From assembly GCA_030671985.1 (NCBI GenBank), contig DAOVHI010000075.1, forward strand, positions 1 through 7,163: DNA of 7,163 bases. The letters are read 5' to 3'. Below are positions 1-5,687 of the stretch, in pieces (positions within the stretch are counted from its first letter, which is position 1; every line of letters starts with the position of its first letter). The notes below the pieces were generated by a model. It did not search any database, was not told where the DNA came from, and saw nothing but the letters and a program-made list of their open reading frames with translations. Source of the stretch: JAHJDO01 sp030671985 [NCBI: bacterium] (GTDB lineage: Bacteria; JAHJDO01). The position numbers and the translations under genes are program-made.

Positions 1-675
1 ATTGTTGAATATAGCGATGCCCAAGAATTTGTCGTTGTAACAGGAAATAAAATCGATATATTCTCAGATTCTAAGTGTAAAAATTTTCTTGATAACGCGC
101 AGATGGGAACATGTTTCCCTTTAATGAGCAGCAAAAAAGGGTATTTTATTATTGCGTTTCCCGTTGCAAATAAAAAGAACAAATTGTCTTTTAGAAAAGC
201 ATATATACCTGCTTATGAAGACGTACACACAGGATATCTTCTCTATACAAAAAGGAATGTAAGTAATCAGGCTTTTAAATTATTGCACACCCCTTATGGC
301 TGGGGAGGTATGAAAGGAGAGAGAGATTGCTCCAGATTCATAATGGATGTATTTGCATGTTTCGGAATAAGGATGCCCCGTAACTCAAGTCGTCAGGCAA
401 GAATGGGTGAGGAAATTGCAGGACTTGAAAAACTTTCACCCGGCATATCTACTCTTTGCTTACCGGGACATATAATGCTCTATCTTGGGAAAGATAATGG
501 AAATTATTATGTTATTCACGACACATGGGCGTATACTGAAGGAAAATGGCCGCATGCGGCGAAAAAACATATTGGTAGAGTAGCAGTATCGGATCTGAGT
601 TTAGGAGAATACGGCAGAACAGGATCTTTGCTTGAGCGATTAAAAATTATGAAAATTATAAATGGGGAGTATTAA
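1..675 (+). CDS. SH3/NlpC-P60 cell-wall peptidase, C-terminal part (5' end outside window)
   Basis: The frame is open from base 1, so the gene begins upstream; the ATG at 103 lies inside a domain and is not the start. 224 residues are visible. Residues 1-85 look like the end of a bacterial SH3 region. The NlpC/P60 domain follows, with YGWGG (99-103), the catalytic Cys110 in RDCSRF, then PRNSSRQ (126-132), the probable catalytic His157 in PGHIMLYLG, and a possible third polar residue at H173 (HDTWAY). Family knowledge: SH3-NlpC/P60 proteins of this layout, such as YkfC-like enzymes, cut gamma-D-Glu-L-diamino acid bonds in cell-wall peptides, either for recycling or in the wall. A signal peptide would be upstream and cannot be seen. 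The gene ends with TAA one base before the next start, so it is probably co-transcribed with the oxidoreductase. Family assignment is firm; exact substrate is inferred. Confidence 0.88.
   Translation: MVEYSDAQEFVVVTGNKIDIFSDSKCKNFLDNAQMGTCFPLMSSKKGYFIIAFPVANKKNKLSFRKAYIPAYEDVHTGYLLYTKRNVSNQAFKLLHTPYGWGGMKGERDCSRFIMDVFACFGIRMPRNSSRQARMGEEIAGLEKLSPGISTLCLPGHIMLYLGKDNGNYYVIHDTWAYTEGKWPHAAKKHIGRVAVSDLSLGEYGRTGSLLERLKIMKIINGEY
664..669 (+). promoter_or_regulatory. Ribosome binding site that sets the oxidoreductase start
   Basis: GGGGAG lies 7 bases before the ATG at 677, inside the last codons of the peptidase gene. An in-frame ATG at 662 has this purine run inside its own coding part and would add five residues ahead of the nucleotide-binding strand, so 677 is the better start. 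Confidence 0.7.
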
Positions 676-676
676 G

Positions 677-1657
677 ATGCTTAAAGTTGGAATAGTCGGC
701 ATGGGACATATGGGAGAAAGACACATTAACAGCTATAAAAAGATAGATGATGTGGAAGTTGGCGCAGTTAACGACGTACGAATAAATGAATTAGTGAACA
801 AGTTTGATCTTGAAGGGATCAAAACATACGAAAAGTTTGACGACCTTCTAAATGATAAAGATATTGATTTTATTGATGTATGCCTGCCTACATTTCTTCA
901 TAAAGAACATACTATCAAGGTTCTTAATGCAGGCAAACATGTAATTTGCGAGAAACCTATGGCTATGAATGTTGAAGAATGCGACGCAATGATTGAGGCG
1001 CAGAAAAAAAGCGGCAGGTTTCTCATGATCGCTCAATGCATCAGATTCTGGAATGAATACGAAATACTCAAAGATTATGTTTCCAAGAACAAGTTTGGCA
1101 GGCTTCTATCATTGTATCTGCTCCGAGCGTGTCAAAACCCCTCGTGGTCATGGAATAATTGGCTGGCACAGGGAAGTAAAAGCGGCGGCGCAATACTGGA
1201 TCTGCACGTGCACGATGCAGATATGATAAATTATCTATTAGGCATGCCTAAAGCTGTATATAGTGTCGGTGCGAATGCAATAAAAGACGGTGGAATTGAT
1301 ATATTGTCGACACAATACCTATATGATAAAGATATGGTAGTAACAGTGGATTGCAACTGGGTTATTGAAGGAGGATTTGGGTTTGAGATGAGTTACAGGG
1401 CTTATTTTGAGGGAGGAACTATCATTTTCTCATCAAAGAATAATCCTTCTATCATGGTATATCCAAAAGGCGAGAATCCATTCGTTCCTGAGCTGGGAAC
1501 AAAAGATGCATATGAAAAAGAGTTATCATATTTTGCAAACTGTATAGAGAAAGGCAGAGAGCCTGAAATAGTTACTCCCCAAAGCGCCCGGGATACAATA
1601 AAGATGGTAACTGCCGAACTAAAATCGATTAAGTCTAAAGAAAGAGTTCTAGTTTGA
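677..1657 (+). CDS. Gfo/Idh/MocA family NAD(P)-dependent oxidoreductase
   Basis: The protein has 326 residues, a normal length for the family. The N-terminal Rossmann fold starts at once with VGIVGMGHMG (G8-x-G10-x-x-G13) for NAD(P) binding. The EKP signature is at 92-94; Lys93 is the usual catalytic lysine. The second half holds GGAILDLHVHDADM (170-183), where His179 and its neighbouring acidic residues match the substrate and catalytic motif of the family. Family knowledge: these cytoplasmic enzymes oxidise or reduce a hydroxyl or keto group on sugars, inositols and related compounds; the sequence does not tell which. The gene starts one base after the stop of the NlpC/P60 peptidase, and its RBS lies inside that gene, so the two are probably made together. 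That pairing would suit use of a cell-wall sugar, but this is inference only. Confidence 0.9.
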   Translation: MLKVGIVGMGHMGERHINSYKKIDDVEVGAVNDVRINELVNKFDLEGIKTYEKFDDLLNDKDIDFIDVCLPTFLHKEHTIKVLNAGKHVICEKPMAMNVEECDAMIEAQKKSGRFLMIAQCIRFWNEYEILKDYVSKNKFGRLLSLYLLRACQNPSWSWNNWLAQGSKSGGAILDLHVHDADMINYLLGMPKAVYSVGANAIKDGGIDILSTQYLYDKDMVVTVDCNWVIEGGFGFEMSYRAYFEGGTIIFSSKNNPSIMVYPKGENPFVPELGTKDAYEKELSYFANCIEKGREPEIVTPQSARDTIKMVTAELKSIKSKERVLV

Positions 1658-1900
1658 TTTTGGCAGAGGCTTTGCGCCGGAAGAATCGCTTATCTCCGTT
1701 ATATTGTCCGGCAGGTCTTTTTCAGAATCGCCTAACTTTAATGCGAGATTACCAATTATCATTTAGCTTTTTCATTTTTTTCTTTTATCTCTTACCAAGA
1801 TTAAAGGGAGTTGACCACTTTATTCTTTATTCTTTAAGCTTTTGTCTTTTTGGGGAAACTTCTGAAGAGGCGTCTGTTGTCCCCTTTAACCTTTTGCTCT
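1658..1900. other. Gene-free stretch between convergent genes
   Basis: I find no convincing gene in these 243 bp. The plus strand is rich in T-tracts. Two weak hairpins could end plus-strand transcription: GCCGGA (1676-1681) with TCCGGC (1707-1712), followed by AGGTCTTTTT but with a 25-base loop; and GGGGA (1852-1856) with TCCCC (1880-1884). Neither is a textbook terminator. A minus-strand frame of 37 codons (1762-1649) overlaps the oxidoreductase end and lacks a clear RBS. Bases 1755-1766 (ATTATCATTTAG) repeat bases 3864-3875 of the fic promoter region exactly. Confidence 0.5.
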
Positions 1901-2863
1901 CTACAGGTCGATATTGCTGTCTTTGTAGAGCATTTTATTATCAAACATAAAACTGCGGCCTGTCCACTTTTTGTCCGGGTCCTGAGACTTTTCTACCATT
2001 TCCTGAAAGCCCGATATCTTTGCATCCATATCATCCATGTAGTGAAGAATAACCGCTTCCAATACCTTGGGCTTCTTGGGTGATCCCCATTCATATTGTC
2101 CATGATGACTGAGAAGCATATGTTCGAGCAGCATTTCCAATTCCGCTGGGAACTGTGGAATCTCAGCTATCTTTGACTTTACCATTTGAGTTCCTATTAC
2201 GACATGACCTATCAACCTGCCTCTGTCTGTGTAATCAAAGGCATGCGAATACTCATACTCATATATCTTGCCAATATCATGTAAAATAGCGCCTGCCACG
2301 AGAAGGTCTTTGTTAATATTCTTATAATGTTTATCTATTTCCATGCACATATTGGTTACGGATAAAGTATGTTCCAGCAGTCCGCCAATATAGTAACTAT
2401 GCATTTTTACGGACGCCGGCGCTTTTTTAAATAATTTCCTGTATTCTTCCACTTCAAAGACCGCCTGCAACAGATTCTTGAGCCACTTATTTTGCATTCC
2501 CTCAATTATGTTGACAATTTGGTCAAACATCAAATCTATGTCTTTAGTAGCGGTTGGAAGAAATTCGTCAATATCTATTTTGTCCTGCGCCACCACTTGA
2601 ACCTGTTTAACGTTTATTTGCAGCTTATTCTGAAAACTTTCAACTATGCCGATAACTCTCACGAAATCATTGTCTTTGAATAACATGGATATTTCCTCTG
2701 CGTTATCCCAAATTCTTCCAATAATTTCTCCTGATTTATCTACAAGCTCAAATGCAAGATAAGATTTATTGTTTTTTGTTATTCTTACATGCTTATTTCT
2801 CACAATAAACACACTGTCAACTTTATCATCGGTCTTAAGTTTATTCACATATTGTTTAGCCAT
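1901..2863 (-). CDS. OB-fold/HD-domain phosphohydrolase, YhaM-type 3'-5' exoribonuclease
   Basis: The protein has 320 residues. An OB-fold nucleic-acid-binding domain lies at about 13-92. An HD domain covers about 150-290, with metal-binding candidates His155 and His165 (GLLEH), His195-Asp196 in AGAILHDIGK, His220, His248, His253-His254 in LSHHGQYEWGSP, and acidic residues in HYMDDMDAK (274-282). Order and motifs match the YhaM family, which degrades RNA, and in some reports ssDNA, from the 3' end in the cytoplasm using divalent metal ions. The start at 2863 is supported by AAGGAG 8 bases upstream. The gene overlaps the end of trpF by 8 bp (ATGGCTAA), so the two are coupled in translation. 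A link between RNA decay and tryptophan synthesis is not evident; the pairing may simply be shared transcription. Fold and family are secure, nuclease activity is inferred from the family. Confidence 0.9.
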   Translation of the reverse strand: MAKQYVNKLKTDDKVDSVFIVRNKHVRITKNNKSYLAFELVDKSGEIIGRIWDNAEEISMLFKDNDFVRVIGIVESFQNKLQINVKQVQVVAQDKIDIDEFLPTATKDIDLMFDQIVNIIEGMQNKWLKNLLQAVFEVEEYRKLFKKAPASVKMHSYYIGGLLEHTLSVTNMCMEIDKHYKNINKDLLVAGAILHDIGKIYEYEYSHAFDYTDRGRLIGHVVIGTQMVKSKIAEIPQFPAELEMLLEHMLLSHHGQYEWGSPKKPKVLEAVILHYMDDMDAKISGFQEMVEKSQDPDKKWTGRSFMFDNKMLYKDSNIDL

Positions 2864-3563
2864 TAGAAAAACTCCTTGTTATTTTTATCAACTCCATAAC
2901 CTTCTCAGGATCTTTTATTCCTTTTTCCTTTTCCACACCGCTTGCAACATCAATTCCGTATGGATTAACTTGATTTATAGCATCCCTGACGTTAGAAGGC
3001 TTTATTCCTCCCGCAAGAAACACAGATGCATCCAGATTTTCGGTAAGTTTAGCTACTGTATTCCAATCGGAAATTTTGCCCGTTCCACCATGTTGAACAC
3101 TATTGCCGGATTTATAAACCGTGTCAACAAGAATCACATCAGCCCCGCTATTCACATAAGTATTTATTCTTGTTCTCATATCCCCGATATTGATGTCAAC
3201 ATCCTGGGCAATGCCCTGTTCTGAAGACGGCAGATGTATGGATTTCCACACCACTACATCTGGAATTTTCGACTTTATCTCACAAACCAGTTCAGGACTT
3301 TCCTGACTAAGCAGTTGAAACGCATACGGCTTTAGTTTGTTATACACAATCTCAACTTCTTCAAACGTAGGCTGCCATAAAAGGATAACAACGGGTATTC
3401 TTGCCTTTGAGCATAAATTTTTCGCCTTTTTCATATCGACACTGCGTTTAGAAGCAGAAACATTGACCAATATCCCCGCGTAATCAGCGCCGGAAGAGGA
3501 AACCAGTTCTATATCTTTAAGATTTGTAATACCGCAAATCTTGATTTTAGGGGTTGCAAACAT
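2856..3563 (-). CDS. trpF: Phosphoribosylanthranilate isomerase, divergent and free-standing
   Basis: This is a 235-residue TIM barrel. Family marks in order are KICGIT (8-13) with the catalytic Cys10, SKRSV (39-43) at the phosphate or substrate arginine, VDT with the probable catalytic Asp147, GGTGKISDW (159-167), LAGGIKPSNV (183-192) and IDVASGVE (204-211). Family knowledge: TrpF turns N-(5'-phosphoribosyl)anthranilate into CdRP, the third step of tryptophan synthesis, in the cytoplasm. Oddities: the usual QLHG.E motif reads QLLSQE (83-88), losing the conserved His and Gly, and the usual GVFVN strand reads VILLW. No other trp gene is in view. The ATG at 3563 is the only sensible start, because an in-frame stop lies 9 bases upstream. 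It has no Shine-Dalgarno site; a strong promoter directly before it suggests a leaderless mRNA. Most likely a working TrpF, but a paralogue with altered specificity is possible. Confidence 0.87.
   Translation of the reverse strand: MFATPKIKICGITNLKDIELVSSSGADYAGILVNVSASKRSVDMKKAKNLCSKARIPVVILLWQPTFEEVEIVYNKLKPYAFQLLSQESPELVCEIKSKIPDVVVWKSIHLPSSEQGIAQDVDINIGDMRTRINTYVNSGADVILVDTVYKSGNSVQHGGTGKISDWNTVAKLTENLDASVFLAGGIKPSNVRDAINQVNPYGIDVASGVEKEKGIKDPEKVMELIKITRSFSNG
2872..2877 (-). promoter_or_regulatory. Ribosome binding site of the OB/HD gene
   Basis: AAGGAG on the minus strand lies 8 bases before the ATG at 2863, within the last codons of trpF. It fixes the start and supports translational coupling across the 8-bp overlap. 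Confidence 0.75.
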
Positions 3564-3568
3564 AGATT

Positions 3569-3598
3569 TTTATAGCAAATAGTTTTGTTACCTGTCAA
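3569..3598 (-). promoter_or_regulatory. Sigma70-type promoter of trpF and the OB/HD gene, probably leaderless
   Basis: On the minus strand the -35 is TTGACA (3598-3593, perfect consensus), the spacer is 18 bases and the -10 is TATAAA (3574-3569). Only five bases separate the -10 from the ATG at 3563, so the predicted transcript start is at or beside the A of the start codon. This agrees with the missing Shine-Dalgarno site. Confidence 0.72.
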
Positions 3599-3602
3599 GT
3601 TG

Positions 3603-3611
3603 TGGTAAAAT
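3603..3611 (+). promoter_or_regulatory. Extended -10 promoter of tRNA-Ser
   Basis: TGGTAAAAT is an extended -10 (TG-n-TAAAAT) that would start transcription near 3618, about nine bases before the mature tRNA. A weak -35-like TTGTTA lies at 3585-3590 with a short 15-base spacer. The region overlaps the divergent trpF promoter, so the two may compete for polymerase. Confidence 0.45.
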
Positions 3612-3626
3612 TATTGTAATTTAATT

Positions 3627-3720
3627 GGAGAGGTGGCTGAGCTCGGCTGAAAGCGGCAGACTCGAAATCTGTTGTCCTGATTTTTCGGGACCGGGGGTTC
3701 GAATCCCTCCCTCTCCGCCA
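3627..3720 (+). tRNA. tRNA-Ser (anticodon CGA, reads UCG), CCA encoded
   Basis: The 94-base gene folds as a class II tRNA. The acceptor stem GGAGAGG pairs perfectly with CCTCTCC, followed by discriminator G3717 and encoded CCA (3718-3720). The anticodon stem GCAGA/TCTGT closes the loop CTCGAAA with anticodon CGA at 3663-3665. A long variable arm has the stem GTCCTG/CGGGAC, as expected for serine tRNAs. The T arm is GGGGG-TTCGAAT-CCCTC. No terminator hairpin follows. Instead the last four bases, GCCA, are the first bases of the 64-bp repeat copied from the rsmD end, so the tRNA's original downstream DNA seems to have been replaced or interrupted. Confidence 0.96.
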
Positions 3721-3780
3721 GAATCGTGTCCCCGTATCTTTTTGATTTAATATGGCATAATTCTTTAATGTTTGAGCAAG
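3717..3780 (+). repeat. Left copy of 64-bp direct repeat (rsmD 3'-end fragment)
   Basis: This copy starts with the tRNA's terminal GCCA and ends with GAGCAAG. It matches 5152-5215 at 63 of 64 bases; the one difference is A3753 against G5188. On the minus strand it encodes the same residues as the RsmD C-terminus (CSNIKELC..., RYGDTILA), but here it is cut off from the rest of rsmD, so it is an rsmD fragment. Beyond 3780 similarity falls off quickly, leaving only scattered matches. Confidence 0.93.
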
Positions 3781-3798
3781 ATAGCGCGTTCTGGTGAG

Positions 3799-3951
3799 TT
3801 AGTGACAATAATGAACATCCTTATTGTTATTTAACGTCTTAAGTGAAAATAAGGCTTTCTCTTATTATCATTTAGGATGACTAGCTTTGTTTGTGGATAT
3901 AAATAACAATAAATATTTTCCTATTGACATTTAATGGCGTAAATGATAATA
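3799..3951. promoter_or_regulatory. Candidate operator array: six copies of a 12-bp motif before fic
   Basis: The motif TATTRTYATTTA occurs at 3822-3833 (+, TATTGTTATTTA), 3863-3874 (+, TATTATCATTTA), 3900-3911 (-, same as the first), 3922-3933 (+, TATTGACATTTA, one mismatch), 3940-3951 (-, same as the second) and 3799-3810 (-, TATTGTCACTAA, two mismatches). The pairs 3821-3833/3900-3912 and 3863-3874/3940-3951 are perfect inverted repeats of 13 and 12 bp. The last two sites face each other as CATTTA-N6-TAAATG between the -35 and -10 of the fic promoter, a typical place for a repressor. The binding protein is unknown; the winged helix of Fic itself is the nearest candidate. Confidence 0.6.
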
Positions 3952-3952
3952 T
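3924..3952 (+). promoter_or_regulatory. Strong sigma70-type promoter of fic
   Basis: TTGACA (3924-3929), a 17-base spacer and TAATAT (3947-3952), with an extended -10 TG at 3944-3945, make a near-ideal promoter. Transcription should start near 3959, giving a leader of about 48 bases. The -35 and -10 each lie inside one arm of the motif pair at 3922-3951, so a bound protein would block polymerase. Confidence 0.75.
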
Positions 3953-4006
3953 GTGTTATGGCTTGAAAAAATAGGTACAAATATTCCAAGGTGATAAAGG
4001 TGATAT

Positions 4007-5125
4007 ATGTTTAAAGCAGGAACTTATAAACAACAATATGAATATAAAAGTTTTTTACCTTCACTGATAAATGATGATTATCGATGGGAGGATCGAAAAA
4101 TTGTAGTTTTCTTGGAAGATGCTATGCGCTATCTGGGGGAGCTTAATGCTTATTCAACGCTAGTTCCTGACGTGGACTTTTTTATTCAAATGCATGTAGC
4201 GAAAGAAGCTACAACATCAAGCCGCATTGAAGGAACACGAACGAATATTGACGAAGTTGTCTTACCTGAAAATGAAATCAGTCCTGAAAAACGAGATGAC
4301 TGGACTGAGGTTCAAAATTATATCAAGGCAATGAATTTCGCTATCAATGAGCTTGATAAATTACCTTTATCGATGAGGCTGCTCAAAGAGACGCATAAGA
4401 GATTGCTCTCAGGTGTAAGGGGTCATCATAAACTTCCTGGAGAAGTAAGAAGAAGCCAAAACTGGATAGGCGGTTCAAGCTTAAAAGACGCTTTTTTCGT
4501 TCCGCCACATCACGAAGATTTGCCGAATTTATTAACAGACCTTGAAAAATTTTGGCACAATAAGAAAATCAATCTTCCCCACTTAATTCGGGTTGCGATC
4601 AGCCATTATCAATTTGAGACTATTCATCCTTTTTTGGACGGTAATGGCAGGACAGGACGACTTCTTATAACTTTACAATTAGTTGATATGGATATATTAA
4701 ACAAGCCTTGTCTTTATCTTTCAGATTTTTTTGAAAGAAATAAAGGGTCATATTATGATTCATTGAGTGTGGTAAGGGCTTCGAATAATCTTGACCAGTG
4801 GATAAAGTTTTTTCTTTCCGGAGTCATTGAAACAGCTAAAAATGGAAAGGAAACTTTAGAGGCTATTATTAAACTCAGAAAACAATATGATGACAAGATT
4901 ATAACTATGGGAAGAAAGTCTAAATCCGCTCAAAAACTGCTGCTATTCCTTTTTTCGCATCCTATTGCTTCTATCGGGCAGGTTTCAGATCATTTAGGAG
5001 TAGGATTTGCCGCGGGCGGAAGATTGATCGCAGATTTTCAAAGAGTCGGATTTTTAAAAGAAGTAACGGGTCTTTCAAGGAATAGATTGTTTGCCCTGTC
5101 AGAGTATTTATCGTTGTTTAAGTAG
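4007..5125 (+). CDS. Class II Fic protein AMP-transferase with C-terminal winged helix
   Basis: The protein has 372 residues, the size of the known Fic_N-Fic-winged-helix proteins such as Shewanella oneidensis Fic. The N-terminal domain (about 15-95) contains the inhibitory helix motif S71-S-R-I-E75-G76, matching (S/T)xxxE(G/N), so it is class II and self-inhibited. The substrate flap is [13 protein letters not shown] (155-167). The Fic core is complete: [12 protein letters not shown] at 207-218 with catalytic His207, Asp211, Asn213, Arg215 and Arg218. Residues about 305-372 form a winged helix ([11 protein letters not shown]). Family knowledge: such enzymes attach AMP from ATP to protein hydroxyls, and the inhibitory Glu (here E75) must move to allow it. 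Targets cannot be read from the sequence. The start is supported by AAGGTGAT just upstream, which occurs twice (3988-3995 and 3997-4004). No antitoxin gene is adjacent, as expected for class II. The tail overlaps the end of rsmD by 8 bp. Confidence 0.95.
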   Translation: MFKAGTYKQQYEYKSFLPSLINDDYRWEDRKIVVFLEDAMRYLGELNAYSTLVPDVDFFIQMHVAKEATTSSRIEGTRTNIDEVVLPENEISPEKRDDWTEVQNYIKAMNFAINELDKLPLSMRLLKETHKRLLSGVRGHHKLPGEVRRSQNWIGGSSLKDAFFVPPHHEDLPNLLTDLEKFWHNKKINLPHLIRVAISHYQFETIHPFLDGNGRTGRLLITLQLVDMDILNKPCLYLSDFFERNKGSYYDSLSVVRASNNLDQWIKFFLSGVIETAKNGKETLEAIIKLRKQYDDKIITMGRKSKSAQKLLLFLFSHPIASIGQVSDHLGVGFAAGGRLIADFQRVGFLKEVTGLSRNRLFALSEYLSLFK

Positions 5126-5687
5126 AGGAATGAGGCTTAGGTCCATAAATAGCCAGAATCGTGTCCCCGTATCTTTTTGATTTAATGTGGCATAATTCTT
5201 TAATGTTTGAGCAAGGCGGTGTGTTTCTTTTGGAATGCTCAATAACTAAGATCGCTTTGCTGTTCAGTATATCTTTAAGACGCGGATTATTTAAGATTTT
5301 TTTGGCTTCTTTTGTATCATACGGAGGATCCATTAAAACAATATCAAATTTCTTATTCCGATTGGCGAGAAAGTTTATAGTTTTGTACGCATCTCTCACA
5401 TAAGCGGAACCTTTGACTCCAAAATCAAACTTGTTTAAATTTTTATGGATAACACGCACGCATTTCGAATTGTTATCTATGAACACAACGTTTTTTGCTC
5501 CTCTGCTGAGCGCTTCTATTCCAAGACTACCTGAACCGGCAAAAAGATCAAGCATCTCCGCATCAATAACCTTATCACCCAGAATATTGAATAACGCCTC
5601 CTTAACAATTCCTAATGTGGGACGCGTTTTTCTATCTGGAATTGTTTCTAATACGGCTCCACTGTTTTTTCCTGCAATTACACGCAC
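5118..5687 (-). CDS. rsmD: 16S rRNA (guanine(966)-N(2))-methyltransferase
   Basis: The protein has 189 residues, normal for RsmD. It begins [10 protein letters not shown] like the family, has RPT at 22-24, the SAM-binding motif [16 protein letters not shown] (45-60), the acidic FIDNN (69-73) and the catalytic DPPY at 120-123. Family knowledge: it uses S-adenosylmethionine to methylate G966 of 16S rRNA during assembly of the 30S subunit. The start is GTG at 5687, overlapping the recG stop by one base (TAGTG), with AGGGTAGG upstream serving as RBS, so the two are coupled. The last part (159-179) is the 64-bp repeat, and the final ten residues after it ([10 protein letters not shown]) lie beyond the repeat, in the fic segment. 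The stop overlaps the tail of fic by 8 bp. The catalytic core is intact, so the gene should work despite the altered end. Confidence 0.94.
   Translation of the reverse strand: MRVIAGKNSGAVLETIPDRKTRPTLGIVKEALFNILGDKVIDAEMLDLFAGSGSLGIEALSRGAKNVVFIDNNSKCVRVIHKNLNKFDFGVKGSAYVRDAYKTINFLANRNKKFDIVLMDPPYDTKEAKKILNNPRLKDILNSKAILVIEHSKRNTPPCSNIKELCHIKSKRYGDTILAIYGPKPHSST
5152..5215 (+). repeat. Right copy of 64-bp direct repeat, inside rsmD
   Basis: This copy lies within the coding sequence of rsmD, covering codons for about residues 159-179. It is in the same orientation as the left copy at 3717-3780 and differs from it by one base. It is the edge where the fic segment meets the body of rsmD. Confidence 0.93.

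Larger units (their letters stand above)
3717..5215. mobile_element. Putative fic-carrying cassette inserted at the 3' end of rsmD
   Basis: Two 64-bp direct repeats bound a unique interior of about 1.37 kb (3781-5151) holding only fic and its promoter region. The repeat is the 3' end of rsmD, and the right copy still completes a full-length rsmD, as happens when site-specific elements use a gene's 3' end as attachment site. No integrase, transposase or inverted terminal repeat is visible, so it would be non-autonomous, a remnant, or the product of a non-site-specific rearrangement. The left junction lies exactly at the 3' end of tRNA-Ser and shares only GCCA with the tRNA, so this is not the classic case in which the tRNA's T arm is duplicated. 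Confidence 0.5.

Noticed and set aside
662-676. ATG at 662 as the start of the oxidoreductase
   Set aside because: The start at 677 has a well-spaced GGGGAG and begins directly at the Rossmann strand, as is typical of the family.
1649-1762. Minus-strand 37-codon frame (MIIGNLALKLGD...) in the gap after the oxidoreductase
   Set aside because: It has no clear RBS or promoter, overlaps the oxidoreductase end, and I recognise no family; too short to call.
1654-1950. Plus-strand 98-codon frame after the oxidoreductase
   Set aside because: It starts with TTG, is dominated by T-tract-derived Phe and Leu, and runs into the antisense of the OB/HD gene. No domain is recognisable.
2769-3224. Plus-strand 151-codon frame opposite trpF and the OB/HD gene
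   Set aside because: Both minus-strand genes there are well supported by motifs; this is an antisense shadow with no recognisable domain.
3611-3808. Minus-strand 65-codon reading frame through the tRNA-Ser gene
   Set aside because: It is the antisense of the tRNA plus the left rsmD repeat. The stretch EREGFEPPVP is the usual false protein seen opposite serine tRNAs. Its only real content is the rsmD fragment, reported as a repeat.
3805-3827. ACAATAA-N9-TTATTGT as a stand-alone hairpin or transcription terminator behind tRNA-Ser
   Set aside because: The stem is AT-only and short, and no T-run follows; it is better explained as two divergent copies of the 12-bp motif.
3717-5215. Insertion sequence or CRISPR-type structure
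   Set aside because: There is no transposase, no terminal inverted repeats and no short target duplication; with only two repeat copies and a gene between them it is not a CRISPR array.
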